Source of the DNA: Rhodocyclaceae bacterium
Lineage (GTDB): Bacteria; Pseudomonadota; Gammaproteobacteria; Burkholderiales; Rhodocyclaceae
Direction of reading: 5' to 3'
Length of the DNA stretch: 64,000 nt
NCBI GenBank assembly: GCA_023230455.1
Contig: JALNXH010000012.1
Span: forward strand, 1-64,000
Shown: positions 29,084-38,088 of the stretch, piece after piece
Layout of the letters: each line of letters begins with the position of its first letter
Numbering within the stretch: position 1 is the stretch's first letter
Made by a program: the position numbers and the translations under genes
The notes under the pieces: model-generated
Told to the model about the DNA's origin: nothing
The model's database searches: none
Seen by the model: the letters and a program-made list of their open reading frames with translations, nothing else

Positions 29084-29332
29084 ATGGGCCTTTTCATATT
29101 CCTTCTCATCGCACTGGCTGTCGCCTGGGGACTGGGCGATTTCTTTTCGAACACTGTGCAACCGCCGCCTCCACCGGCCTCCGTCGTGATACACAGCGAA
29201 CCTGCACCCTCAAGCACTGCAACTGAAACGTCCCAAACACCGAGCGCTGAAGGCAAACCCATCGAGGACTCGATGCCAGCCGTTGAAACGACACCGTCCA
29301 CCGACGATGTCGCGCCCGCCAGCCGGGATTGA
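29084..29332 (+). CDS. Small membrane-anchored hypothetical protein
   Basis: An 82-residue reading frame with an N-terminal hydrophobic helix (MGLFIFLLIALAVAWGLGDFF) and a Pro/Ser/Thr/Glu-rich tail without any recognisable domain. The frame is open for 69 codons upstream into rsgA, but ATG 29084 gives a clean membrane anchor. No strong ribosome site is visible. It might be a bitopic membrane protein or a chance frame; I do not recognise it. Confidence 0.4.
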   Translation: MGLFIFLLIALAVAWGLGDFFSNTVQPPPPPASVVIHSEPAPSSTATETSQTPSAEGKPIEDSMPAVETTPSTDDVAPASRD

Positions 29333-29357
29333 ACAAACACCCCGTCCGCCCAACCGC

Positions 29358-30593
29358 ATGGCCGTCCACGAAACACCCAGCCCCGACTCGCTTTTCCAGA
29401 TCGCGCCCTTCGTCCGCTTCTGGATCGCCCGCATCTGCACCGCGGCGGCCAATCAGATGCTGTCGGTCGCCGTAGCCTGGCAGATATACCAACTCACCGG
29501 CAGCGCCATGGACTTGGGATTGGTCGGGCTGTTCCAGTTCCTGCCGCGGGTCTTTCTTACCGCGACAGCGGGGAACATGGCCGACAGCCACGACCGCAAG
29601 CGCATCGCGACCTTGGCGCAAGTGGTGCAGGCGACCGTACTGACGGCGCTATTGCTGCTGACGCTGGCTCACGCCATCGACCGCCAATGGATCTTCGCGC
29701 TGGTCGCCGTATCCGGCGCGGCGCGCACCTTCGAAATGCCGGCCACCTCGTCGTTGCTATCGACGCTGGTGCCGTCGAGACTGCTGACCAAGGCCGTCGC
29801 TCTCAACGCCTCGGCGATCCAGGCGGCGTTCATCGTCGGCCCAGCCCTGGCCGGATTGCTCTACGCTCTCGGCGACGCCGTGGTCCACGGGATCACGCTG
29901 ATCCTGTTTGTCGCTGCGGCAGCGGCCTTCGCGTCAATTCCCTCGGCGCGGGAGGAACGTCCAGCCATCGCCGGCAGCGAATGGCAGAAATTCGTCGACG
30001 GCCTACGTTTCATCCGCGGCCAACGCGTGGTGCTGGGCGCGATTTCGCTCGACCTGTTCGCCGTGCTGTTCGGCGGCGCCACCGCGCTGATGCCGATCCT
30101 CGCCGTGGAGCTGTTGCACACTGGCCCCTGGGGACTGGGCCTGCTGCGCTCGGCGCCGTCGGTGGGAGCGCTGCTGATGTCGGCGGTACTGGCCCGCGTA
30201 CCGCTGGAACACCACGTGGGACGAATCATGTTCGCCTCGGTGGCGGTCTATGCGGCGGCGACCGTCGGCTTCGGACTATCCACCTCGCTCTGGCTGTCGC
30301 TGGCCCTGCTGGCCGTGCTTGGCGCAGCGGACATGATCAGCATGGTGATCCGTGGCAGTCTGGTACAGCTACAGACACCCGACCATATGCGCGGACGGGT
30401 CAGCGCGGTGAATTCGATCTTCATCGGTGCGTCGAATCAGCTCGGGGAGTTCGAATCCGGCGTCACGGCTGCCTGGTTCGGCGCAGCGCCGGCGGTCATT
30501 CTGGGCGGAGTGTGCAGTCTGGCAGTCACCGCGCTGTGGATGCGCTGGTTCCCGCAACTGTTGAGCGCCGACCGGCTGGCCGGCCGGCGCTGA
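29358..30593 (+). CDS. MFS transporter, EntS-like
   Basis: A 411-residue, 12-helix major facilitator of the group that includes the enterobactin exporter EntS. Typical segments are FVRFWIARICTAAANQMLSVAVAWQIYQLT and the loop between helices 2 and 3, GNMADSHDRKRIA (the first run spans residues about 18-47). ATG 29358 is chosen; the frame extends 25 codons upstream with Pro/Arg-rich sequence overlapping the small gene before it. Substrate unknown. It ends 5 nt from the convergent tpx gene. Confidence 0.8.
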   Translation: MAVHETPSPDSLFQIAPFVRFWIARICTAAANQMLSVAVAWQIYQLTGSAMDLGLVGLFQFLPRVFLTATAGNMADSHDRKRIATLAQVVQATVLTALLLLTLAHAIDRQWIFALVAVSGAARTFEMPATSSLLSTLVPSRLLTKAVALNASAIQAAFIVGPALAGLLYALGDAVVHGITLILFVAAAAAFASIPSAREERPAIAGSEWQKFVDGLRFIRGQRVVLGAISLDLFAVLFGGATALMPILAVELLHTGPWGLGLLRSAPSVGALLMSAVLARVPLEHHVGRIMFASVAVYAAATVGFGLSTSLWLSLALLAVLGAADMISMVIRGSLVQLQTPDHMRGRVSAVNSIFIGASNQLGEFESGVTAAWFGAAPAVILGGVCSLAVTALWMRWFPQLLSADRLAGRR

Positions 30594-30598
30594 GAAAC

Positions 30599-31102
30599 TT
30601 ACTTCAACGCGGCAAGGGCCGCGTCGTAGTTGGGCTCGTCCCTGACTTCGGCCACCAGTTCGCTGTGCAGGACCGTGTCGTTCTCGTCCAGCACCACCAC
30701 CGCACGGGCGGCGACGCCGGCGAGCGGGCCGGTCTTGAACGCGACACCGTAATCCTGGAGGAACCCAGCTCCACGCATGGTGGACAAGGTCGCCACGTTA
30801 TTCAGCCCCTCGGCGCCGCAGAACCGCTTCTGGGCGAACGGCAGATCGGCGGAGATGCACAGCACCACCGCGTTGACGGCTTCGCTGGCCTTCTTGTTGA
30901 AAGCGCGCACCGAGGTAGCGCAGGTGGGGGTGTCGATGCTGGGGAAAATATTGAGAATCTTGCGCTTGCCGGCGTAATTCTGCAGCGTGACGTCGGCCAA
31001 GTCGGCACCCACCAGAGAAAAAGGCTTCGCCTTTTGGCCAGGCTTGGGCAGGTCGCCTGCGACTTCAACGGGATTTCCTCCGAGGGTAACGGTACTGGAC
31101 AT
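30599..31102 (-). CDS. tpx: Thiol peroxidase
   Basis: A 167-residue atypical 2-Cys peroxiredoxin that reduces lipid and organic peroxides with thioredoxin as donor. Peroxidatic C61 is in IDTPTCATSVRAFN and resolving C95 in QKRFCGAEGL, the same positions as in E. coli Tpx. ATG 31102 has a GGAGA site upstream; the frame is open for 41 more codons but without similarity. TrxA at 22461 is a plausible partner. Confidence 0.95.
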   Translation of the reverse strand: MSSTVTLGGNPVEVAGDLPKPGQKAKPFSLVGADLADVTLQNYAGKRKILNIFPSIDTPTCATSVRAFNKKASEAVNAVVLCISADLPFAQKRFCGAEGLNNVATLSTMRGAGFLQDYGVAFKTGPLAGVAARAVVVLDENDTVLHSELVAEVRDEPNYDAALAALK

Positions 31103-31229
31103 ACAGGTCTCCTTACTGTGGTCGACGGATCCCGGACAGAACCGCCCAGCCCCCATCGTAATCAACGAATCCCGTAAAAACAAACCCGGTGTGGCGTTCA
31201 AGGGTTTCGAGCACCGCACCGGCAAGCGG

Positions 31230-34200
31230 TCACTGCTGTGCCTGCTGTGCCTGCTGCTGCCCCTGTTCCGGCGCGGAGAGCCCTTCGACCCAGACTTCCG
31301 GGGCGCGGCGCAGGTCGAGGGTCATCGGATAGTCCGGATTGCGCCCTTCGCGCCGCACGTGCATCGGGCCGGGCGTATGGCCGTGGCCCCAGAAGCGCGC
31401 CAAGCGGCGGGCTTCCGCTTCGTTGGCGTTGATCGGGAAAGTATCGTAGTTGCGACCGCCGGGATGCATCACATGGTAGGTGCAGCCGCCAATCGAACGC
31501 CCACTCCAGGTATCGGCCAGATCGAACACCAGCGGCGAATGCACGCCGATGGTCGGATGCAGCGCCGACGGGGGATTCCACGCCCGATAGCGCACCGCCG
31601 CCACATATTCGCCGCGCACCCCGGTGGGCACCAGCGGCAACGGGCGGCCGTTGCAGGTCACCACGTAGCGCGTGTCGTTCATATTCCGCACCCGCACCTG
31701 GAGGCGCTCCACCGAGGAATCGACATAGCGCGCGGTACCCGATCCGCTCACCTCTTCGCCCAGCACATGCCAGGGTTCGATGGCCTGGCGCAGTTCGATC
31801 TCGATTCCCTGATAGACCACGGTGCCGTAGCGCGGAAAGCGGAACTCGACAAAGGGCGCGAACCACTCGTGCTCGAAGGCATAGCCGGCCCGTTGCAGAT
31901 CGCCGATCACGTCGCGCAAATCCTCGGCGACGAAGTGCGGCAACATGAATCGGTCGTGCAGACCGGTCCCCCAGCGGATCAGCCGGCCCTCGTAGGGATG
32001 CTTCCAGAAACGCGCCAACAGCGCCCGCAGCAGCAGCATCTGCAACAGGCTCATCTGCGCATGCGGCGGCATCTCGAAGGCGCGGAATTCCAACAAACCG
32101 AGGCGGCCCGAGGCGCTGTCGGGCGAATACAGCTTGTCGATGCAAAACTCGGCACGGTGCGTATTGCCCGAGAGATCGATCAACAGATTGCGCAGCAGGC
32201 GATCCACCAGCCAGGGCTGTAGGCTTTCCTCGCCGGCCTTGAGCTTTTCCGCCATCTGCTGGAAAGCGATCTCCAGTTCGTAGAGGCTCTCGTGGCGCGC
32301 TTCGTCCACCCGCGGTGCCTGGCTGGTAGGGCCGATGAACATGCCCGAGAACAGATAGGACAGGCTGGGGTGGTTCTGCCAGTAGGTGATCAGGCTCATC
32401 AGCAGGTCAGGCCGCCGCAGCAGCGGCGAATCGCCCGGCGTCGCCGCGCCGAGGGTGACGTGATTACCGCCGCCGGTACCGGTATGGCGGCCGTCGAGCT
32501 GGAATTTATCGGTGCCGAGCCGTGTCAGCCGAGCATCTTCGTACAACGTAGTGATGTTGTGCACCAGTTCCGGCCAGGAGGCCGCGGGCTGGATATTGAC
32601 CTCGATCACGCCGGGATCGGGCGTTATCTTGAAATCGCGCAACCGCGCATCGGCGGGCGGCGCATAGCCTTCGATACGAACCGCAATCTGCAACTCGGCG
32701 GCTGTGTCCTCGATGGCGCCGAGCAGGTCGACGTAATCTTCCAGCCGCTGTAGCGGCGGCATGAACAGGTGCAGCACGCCGTCGCGTACCTCCGCGCACA
32801 GCGCCGTGTGAATGATCTCGCGTGGGTTCTCGCCGTCGGTCGGTGGCGCCGGGGGGGAGCGTGGCTTGCGACGCGAGCCGGCCGCGGGCAGCGCATCGGT
32901 CTCGGCGAAGGGATCGCGCGCAAACTCCAGCTCCATGTCCTCCGGCGCCACCCAAGGCAAGGACGCCAGCGGCAGGCGCAGGCCCAGCGGCGAATCGCCG
33001 GGCAGCAGCGACAGGTGGCCGCGGCGCAGCGGCCACGGGCTGGAGCGCCAGCCCGTACCGAAGACTGTTTTTTTTGCTTTTCGCTTCGCGGCCGGCGACG
33101 GCAGAGGCTTCAGCGGCAGCACGAAGCCGCGCGGCTGATTGAGTCCCTCGACAAGTAGCCCGGCGATGCGGCGACGCTCATCCTGATCGCTAAGATCGAC
33201 GGCCAGCGGATCGAGATTCGCCGGCCAGCGCGACTCCCGGTCGATGGCATGCAGCGCGTCCTCGTAGGCCGGCAGCACGTAGCGCGGCGAAAGGCCAAGG
33301 TGGCCGGTCAGCGTCGAGAGAAAGCGTCCGGCATCGGCCGGTGCCCGCGTATCCAGCAGGTCACCACGGTCCAGCAGTTGCGGATTGCGCCACAGCAGCT
33401 GGCCGTCATTGCGCCAGTAGCATCCCAGCGCCCAGCGCGGCAACGGTTCGCCGGGATACCACTTGCCCTGGCCGAAATGCACCAGCGCCCCGCTGGCGCA
33501 CCGGTCCTGCAGACGCTTTAGCAGCGCCCCGCCAAGTTCGCGCTTGCGCGGCGACAGCGCAGTGAAGTTCCACTCCGGTCCTTCCATGTCGTCGATCGAA
33601 ATGAAGGTCGGCTCGCCGCCCTGCGTCAGACGCACATCGCCCGCTTCGAGCTCCGCATCGACCTGGTTGCCGAGGTCGACAATGGCCTGCCACTGTGCGT
33701 CGGTGTAGGGCTTGGTGACACGCGGGTCCTCATGGACGCGGATCACGCACATGGAAAAATCCATGTGCGATTCGCAGATGCCGGTGGCGCCGATCACCGG
33801 TGCCGCCGACGATGGCTGGGCGGTACAGGCGAGCGGTATGTGCCCCTCGCCGGCGAACAGCCCCGAGGTAGGATCGAGGCCGATCCAACCGGCCCCGGGC
33901 ACATACACTTCGGTCCAAGCATGCAGATCGGTGAAATCCCGGTCGGTTCCTGACGGACCGTCAAGGGCTTTCTGGTCGGCGACCAACTGAATCAGATAAC
34001 CGGAGGCAAAACGCGCCGCCAGCCCGAGGTGGCGCAACGCCTGAACCAGCATCCAGGCACTGTCGCGGCAGGATCCCAGCTTGAGTTCGAGGGTCTGCTC
34101 CGGCGTCTGCACCCCCGGCTCCATGCGCACGATGTAGTCGATGTCGCTCTGGGCGAGCGCATTCGCACCCCAAAGGAAATCGACGATGCGCTGCCCCGGC

Positions 34201-34619
34201 TTCACCACCTCGGCGCGCACCTTGTCGAGCCACGCGGCGAGCAGCGGCCCGACGGGCTCCGCCTCCAAATAGGGGGCCAACTCCTTCTTCAGCAGCGGCG
34301 GATAGTCGAAGGGGAATTGCTCCGCATAGTCCTCGACGAAGAAATCGAAGGGATTGACCACCGTCATGTCGGCCACCAGATCCACTTCGATATCAAGGTG
34401 ATCCGCCGGCTCGGGGAACACCAGCCGCGCCAGCCAGTTGCCGAAGGCGTCCTGCTGCCAGTTGATGAAATGTTTTTCCGGCGCTACGCGCAACGAATAG
34501 CTGTCGACCGGCGTGCGGCTGTGCGCCGCCGGGCGCAGGCGGATTTCATGCGGCCAGAGCTTGACCGGGCGATCGAAGCGGTAGGAGGTCTTGTGATTGA
34601 GCGCGACGCGGATGGTCAT
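31230..34619 (-). CDS. Transglutaminase-like/DUF2126 protein of the Anbu operon
   Basis: An 1129-residue cytoplasmic protein, no signal peptide. The N-terminal bacterial transglutaminase domain (about 1-90) leads to a papain-like core with a Cys-His-Asp triad: C184 in LGSCRDSAWML, H233 in DLHAWTEVYV and D249 in GLDPTSGLFAGEGHI. The rest (about 290-1110) is DUF2126, with VRLTQGGEPTFISIDDMEGPEWN and GGGNHVTLGA. These giant proteins accompany Anbu, alpha-E and ATP-grasp proteins and are suspected of peptide or amide-bond chemistry. It is the last gene of the operon, 43 nt after Anbu. Confidence 0.88.
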   Translation of the reverse strand: MTIRVALNHKTSYRFDRPVKLWPHEIRLRPAAHSRTPVDSYSLRVAPEKHFINWQQDAFGNWLARLVFPEPADHLDIEVDLVADMTVVNPFDFFVEDYAEQFPFDYPPLLKKELAPYLEAEPVGPLLAAWLDKVRAEVVKPGQRIVDFLWGANALAQSDIDYIVRMEPGVQTPEQTLELKLGSCRDSAWMLVQALRHLGLAARFASGYLIQLVADQKALDGPSGTDRDFTDLHAWTEVYVPGAGWIGLDPTSGLFAGEGHIPLACTAQPSSAAPVIGATGICESHMDFSMCVIRVHEDPRVTKPYTDAQWQAIVDLGNQVDAELEAGDVRLTQGGEPTFISIDDMEGPEWNFTALSPRKRELGGALLKRLQDRCASGALVHFGQGKWYPGEPLPRWALGCYWRNDGQLLWRNPQLLDRGDLLDTRAPADAGRFLSTLTGHLGLSPRYVLPAYEDALHAIDRESRWPANLDPLAVDLSDQDERRRIAGLLVEGLNQPRGFVLPLKPLPSPAAKRKAKKTVFGTGWRSSPWPLRRGHLSLLPGDSPLGLRLPLASLPWVAPEDMELEFARDPFAETDALPAAGSRRKPRSPPAPPTDGENPREIIHTALCAEVRDGVLHLFMPPLQRLEDYVDLLGAIEDTAAELQIAVRIEGYAPPADARLRDFKITPDPGVIEVNIQPAASWPELVHNITTLYEDARLTRLGTDKFQLDGRHTGTGGGNHVTLGAATPGDSPLLRRPDLLMSLITYWQNHPSLSYLFSGMFIGPTSQAPRVDEARHESLYELEIAFQQMAEKLKAGEESLQPWLVDRLLRNLLIDLSGNTHRAEFCIDKLYSPDSASGRLGLLEFRAFEMPPHAQMSLLQMLLLRALLARFWKHPYEGRLIRWGTGLHDRFMLPHFVAEDLRDVIGDLQRAGYAFEHEWFAPFVEFRFPRYGTVVYQGIEIELRQAIEPWHVLGEEVSGSGTARYVDSSVERLQVRVRNMNDTRYVVTCNGRPLPLVPTGVRGEYVAAVRYRAWNPPSALHPTIGVHSPLVFDLADTWSGRSIGGCTYHVMHPGGRNYDTFPINANEAEARRLARFWGHGHTPGPMHVRREGRNPDYPMTLDLRRAPEVWVEGLSAPEQGQQQAQQAQQ

Positions 34620-34662
34620 AGGAGTTCCAGAACAAAGACCACGCTGCCAACCGGGCCGCGGC

Positions 34663-35391
34663 TTACCAGGCGATGTCGGGCAACTGTGAAAAAGCGCGCT
34701 TCAAGCCTTCGCTCCATTGCTGGCGCAGGCTGTGCATATAGGGGTCGCTCTCGTCGAAGCGGTGCACCTTGGTGATGCGCAGACTGTCGCGCTCGTAGCA
34801 GAGCAGATCGATCGGGGGGCCGACGGTGAGATTGGATTTCATCGTCGAGTCGAACGACACCAGCACGCATTTCACCGCGTCGTCGAGAGACGTGGCAGGC
34901 GAGATCACGCGATCGAGTATCGGCTTGCCGTACTTGACCTCGCCGATCTGGAAATACGGCGTTTCGGGCATCGCCTCGATGAAATTGCCTTCCGAATAGA
35001 CCATGAACAGGCGCTCCTCCTCGCCGACGATCTGTCCGCCGACGATAAAGCTGGCGCTGCTGTCCACATTGCTCTGCTGCAGGAAGGGACCGTCTCGCCG
35101 ACGCACCTCGCGCAGGGCGACACCGATCAACTCGGCTACTTCGTACATCGAGCCGACGTTCAGCAGATTTGGACTGCCGTCGCTGCGCCGGATATGCTGG
35201 TCGAGCAGGTTCAGGGTCGCTTGGGTGACAGCCAGATTTCCGGAACACAGAGTGACCAGGACGCGGTCGCCCGGGCGCTCGAAGATCTTCATCTTGCGGA
35301 AGGTGGAAATATTGTCCACCCCGGCGTTGGTACGAGAATCGGATGCGAAAACGATCCCTGCATTGAGGATCGTGGCGGCACAATAGGTCAT
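34663..35391 (-). CDS. Anbu proteasome-like peptidase
   Basis: A 242-residue Ntn hydrolase of the Anbu (ancestral beta subunit) family, related to HslV and the 20S beta subunits. Met removal would expose Thr2 (MTYCAATIL); D18 in FASDSR and K33 in FRKMKIFE complete the usual catalytic set. Known Anbu structures are open helical rings rather than closed double rings, and no ATPase partner is known. Neighbours on both sides are the standard Anbu partners. The overlapping longer frame on this strand (34616-35479) is a shadow. Confidence 0.9.
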   Translation of the reverse strand: MTYCAATILNAGIVFASDSRTNAGVDNISTFRKMKIFERPGDRVLVTLCSGNLAVTQATLNLLDQHIRRSDGSPNLLNVGSMYEVAELIGVALREVRRRDGPFLQQSNVDSSASFIVGGQIVGEEERLFMVYSEGNFIEAMPETPYFQIGEVKYGKPILDRVISPATSLDDAVKCVLVSFDSTMKSNLTVGPPIDLLCYERDSLRITKVHRFDESDPYMHSLRQQWSEGLKRAFSQLPDIAW

Positions 35392-35460
35392 GCGAGAGGC
35401 TCCGGTAAGGCTGGCTTCGAGGTATAGCGCACCTTAACGAATGGTTGTTGTTAGGGCAAG

Positions 35461-36408
35461 TCAATCTTCGGCCGGCCAAAAGTAGGTTGAGTTCACCAGA
35501 TCGCCAAGGCCATAAATACGGCTGAGGCAGCGCGTCAGATATTCATGCAGCCCCTGGGCGATGATGTCCTCGATGCGGCCGTAGCGCAGCTCGGAATACA
35601 GCAGGCCGGACTGGCGCAGAAGTTCACCGGCACGCTCGCCGTTGATCTCGCGCAGTTGCTGATTCACCTCCTGTAGGCTGGCGTGCAGCGAACGCGGCAT
35701 GTCGGCGCGCAGGATCAGCAATTCCGCCACCCGCCGCGGCGTGATTACATCGCGATAGACCTTGCGGTAGGTTTCGAAGGCCGAGACCGAGCGCAGCAGC
35801 GCGCCCCACTGGTAGTAATCGGCGGCACCGCCTACATCCTGTAGGCTGGGCAGCAGGATGTGGTATTTCACGTCGAGGATGCGCGCCGTATTGTCCGCTC
35901 GTTCAAGGAAGGTGCCGAGACGAAGGAAGCGGAATGCGTCGTCGCGCAGCAGGGTACCGTAGGTGATGCCGCGGAACAGGTGGGAGCGTTCCTTGACCCA
36001 TTCGAAGAACCCTGCGATGCCGTCGGGAGCGACACCGCCGCTGCGGATCGAGTTGATCTCGATCCAGGTCGAGTTGAGCGCTTCCCACATTTCCGAGGTG
36101 ACGCTGCCTCGCACGGTGCGAGCGTTTTCCCGCGCCAATTGCAGGCTGTTCACAATACTCGACGGATTGGTCTCGTCCAGCGCCATGAAGTGGATCACGT
36201 CGTCGGCGCTAACTTCGCCGTGTTGCTGCGAGTATTCGTAGTGCAGGCCGCTTATGTTGAGCATTGCGCTCCATTCCTGCGCAGGCTCCTGCGTCGCCTG
36301 TTTCAGCAGCGACATGCGGTAAGTGACGTCCAACATGCGCGCGGTGTTCTCGGCCCGCTCCATGCTGCGGGCCATCCAGAACAGGTGATCGGCGGTACTT
36401 GATAGCAT
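35461..36408 (-). CDS. Alpha-E domain protein (DUF403)
   Basis: A 315-residue all-helical protein. The start MLSSTADHLFWMARSMERAENTAR is the family hallmark (residues 1-24), so ATG 36408 is chosen over a TTG five codons upstream. A second copy of the pattern, RLGTFLERADNTARILDVKYH, occurs in the middle (about 175-195), consistent with an internal duplication. Alpha-E proteins always travel with the circularly permuted ATP-grasp protein; a structural or substrate-carrier role has been suggested but not proven. Confidence 0.9.
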   Translation of the reverse strand: MLSSTADHLFWMARSMERAENTARMLDVTYRMSLLKQATQEPAQEWSAMLNISGLHYEYSQQHGEVSADDVIHFMALDETNPSSIVNSLQLARENARTVRGSVTSEMWEALNSTWIEINSIRSGGVAPDGIAGFFEWVKERSHLFRGITYGTLLRDDAFRFLRLGTFLERADNTARILDVKYHILLPSLQDVGGAADYYQWGALLRSVSAFETYRKVYRDVITPRRVAELLILRADMPRSLHASLQEVNQQLREINGERAGELLRQSGLLYSELRYGRIEDIIAQGLHEYLTRCLSRIYGLGDLVNSTYFWPAED

Positions 36409-36431
36409 TAAATCCAACCCCAAAAAATATC

Positions 36432-36501
36432 AACCACGGGGAACACGGAGAGCACGGGGTTCACGCTGGGGCTCCCCGAGTACCCCGTGGCCCCCGTGGT
36501 T
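36432..36501. repeat. Nested inverted repeat between two operon genes
   Basis: An outer 10-bp stem pairs AACCACGGGG (36432-36441) with CCCCGTGGTT (36492-36501). Inside it CACGGGGT (36453-36460) pairs with ACCCCGTG (36482-36489), and GGGG/CCCC form a small core hairpin. The CACGGGGAACACGGAG style is like dispersed repeats seen in other proteobacteria. Placed between the ATP-grasp and alpha-E genes, it could attenuate or stabilise the operon mRNA. Confidence 0.6.
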
Positions 36502-36507
36502 TGCTTT

Positions 36508-37920
36508 TCATTGCTCCAGTACCCAGGTGTCCTTGGTGCCGCCGCCCTGTGACGAATTCACCACCAGCGAACCTTCCTTCAAGGCGACGCGCGTCAAGCC
36601 GCCGGGCACCAGGGTAATGTCCTTGCCCGACAGGACGAAGGGGCGCAGATCGATGTGGCGCGGGGCGACGCCGGACGCGACGAAGGTCGGGCAGGTGGAT
36701 AGCGAGAGCGTCGGCTGCGCGATGTAGTTGGCTGGGTTGGCGGCGATCTTGTCGCGGAAGAGGCGGATTTCCTCGCGACTGGCAGCCGGTCCGACCAGCA
36801 TGCCGTAGCCGCCGGAGCCGTGCACCTCCTTCACCACCATCTCCGGCAGATGGGCCAGGACGTACTTCAGATCGTCAGGCTTGCCCAGCGCCCAGGTCGG
36901 CACGTTCGACAGGATTGGCTCCTCGCCGCAGTAGAAACGGATCATCTCCGGCACATGCATGTACATCGCCTTGTCGTCGGCAATGCCGGTGCCAACCGCG
37001 TTGGCGAGCGTCACCTGGCCCCGCCGATACGCATCGAACAGACCGGGGACACCGAGCACCGAATCGGCGCGGAAGGCCTGCGGATCGAGAAAATCGTCGT
37101 CGAGGCGACGATAGATCACGTCCACCCGCTTGCGACCGTGCGTAGTGCGCATATACACCACGTCGTCGGCGACGAACAGGTCGCTGCCCTCGACCAGTTC
37201 GATGCCCATCTGCTGGGCGAGAAAGGCATGTTCGAAATAGGCGCTGTTGAACTGGCCCGGAGTCAACACCACCACCGTCGGATCGACGATGCCGGCCGGC
37301 GCCACGGCGCGCAGATTGTCGAGCAGCAGATCGGGATAATGTTCGACCGGCGCAATGGCCTGGCGGGAAAACAGCTCCGGGAACAGACGCATCATCATGC
37401 GGCGGTTCTCCAGCATGTAGGACACCCCGGACGGCGTGCGCAAATTGTCCTCCAGCACATAGTAATCGCCGGCGCCGGCCCTCACCAGATCAATGCCGGC
37501 GATGTGGGCATAAACCTGCCCCGGCAGATCGACGCCCACCATCTCCTTGCGAAACAGCGCGTTGTCCAACACCTGGCGCGGCGGAATGCGTCCGGCTTTG
37601 AGGATTTCCTGATCGTGATAGATGTCGTGCAGGAAAGCGTTGAGTGCCTTGACCCGTTGCTTCAGCCCCACCGCCATTCGCGCCCACTCATCCGACGGGA
37701 TGATGCGCGGCACGATGTCAAAGGGAATCAGGCGCTCCTTGCCGGCGTCCTCGCCGTACACTGCGAAGGTGATGCCGACCCGGTGAAAAGCCAGATCGGC
37801 CTCCTCCCGCTTGCGCGCGATGACTTCAGGCGCGGTGGATTCCAGCCATTCCGCAAAGGGCCGATAGTGCGAACGCAAACTCGCCGCGTCCAGATGCATT
37901 TCATCGTAGGGCAGGTGCAT
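36508..37920 (-). CDS. Circularly permuted ATP-grasp protein (type 2)
   Basis: A 470-residue protein of the DUF404/DUF407 family, a circularly permuted ATP-grasp expected to form peptide-like amide bonds. Typical segments are YYVLEDNLRTPSGVSYMLENR, the ATP/metal region VKEVHGSGGYGMLVGP, and the C-terminal RHIDLRPFVLSGKDITLVPGG (about 425-445). It is the first gene of the operon ATP-grasp, alpha-E, Anbu, transglutaminase. ATG 37920 is used; an in-frame ATG seven codons later is possible. Confidence 0.9.
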   Translation of the reverse strand: MHLPYDEMHLDAASLRSHYRPFAEWLESTAPEVIARKREEADLAFHRVGITFAVYGEDAGKERLIPFDIVPRIIPSDEWARMAVGLKQRVKALNAFLHDIYHDQEILKAGRIPPRQVLDNALFRKEMVGVDLPGQVYAHIAGIDLVRAGAGDYYVLEDNLRTPSGVSYMLENRRMMMRLFPELFSRQAIAPVEHYPDLLLDNLRAVAPAGIVDPTVVVLTPGQFNSAYFEHAFLAQQMGIELVEGSDLFVADDVVYMRTTHGRKRVDVIYRRLDDDFLDPQAFRADSVLGVPGLFDAYRRGQVTLANAVGTGIADDKAMYMHVPEMIRFYCGEEPILSNVPTWALGKPDDLKYVLAHLPEMVVKEVHGSGGYGMLVGPAASREEIRLFRDKIAANPANYIAQPTLSLSTCPTFVASGVAPRHIDLRPFVLSGKDITLVPGGLTRVALKEGSLVVNSSQGGGTKDTWVLEQ

Positions 37921-38088
37921 GGCAAACGTTTCCGGTCAAACCATGACTGAGGGATCGCAGGAAGCATGCCATCCTGAAACACCGGGGAAATCCCTTTCCA
38001 TGCAAGCGTTATAGGTGTCTCCGCACCAGAAGCGGGCTTGAGGATGCCCCGCGGCGGTGCGCCTCGGATTTCACCGCATGGCGCAGCG

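Noticed and set aside
34616..35479. 287-codon frame overlapping Anbu on the same strand
   Set aside because: It is a different frame of the Anbu gene with Arg-rich, non-protein-like sequence; the Anbu frame has the full family motifs.
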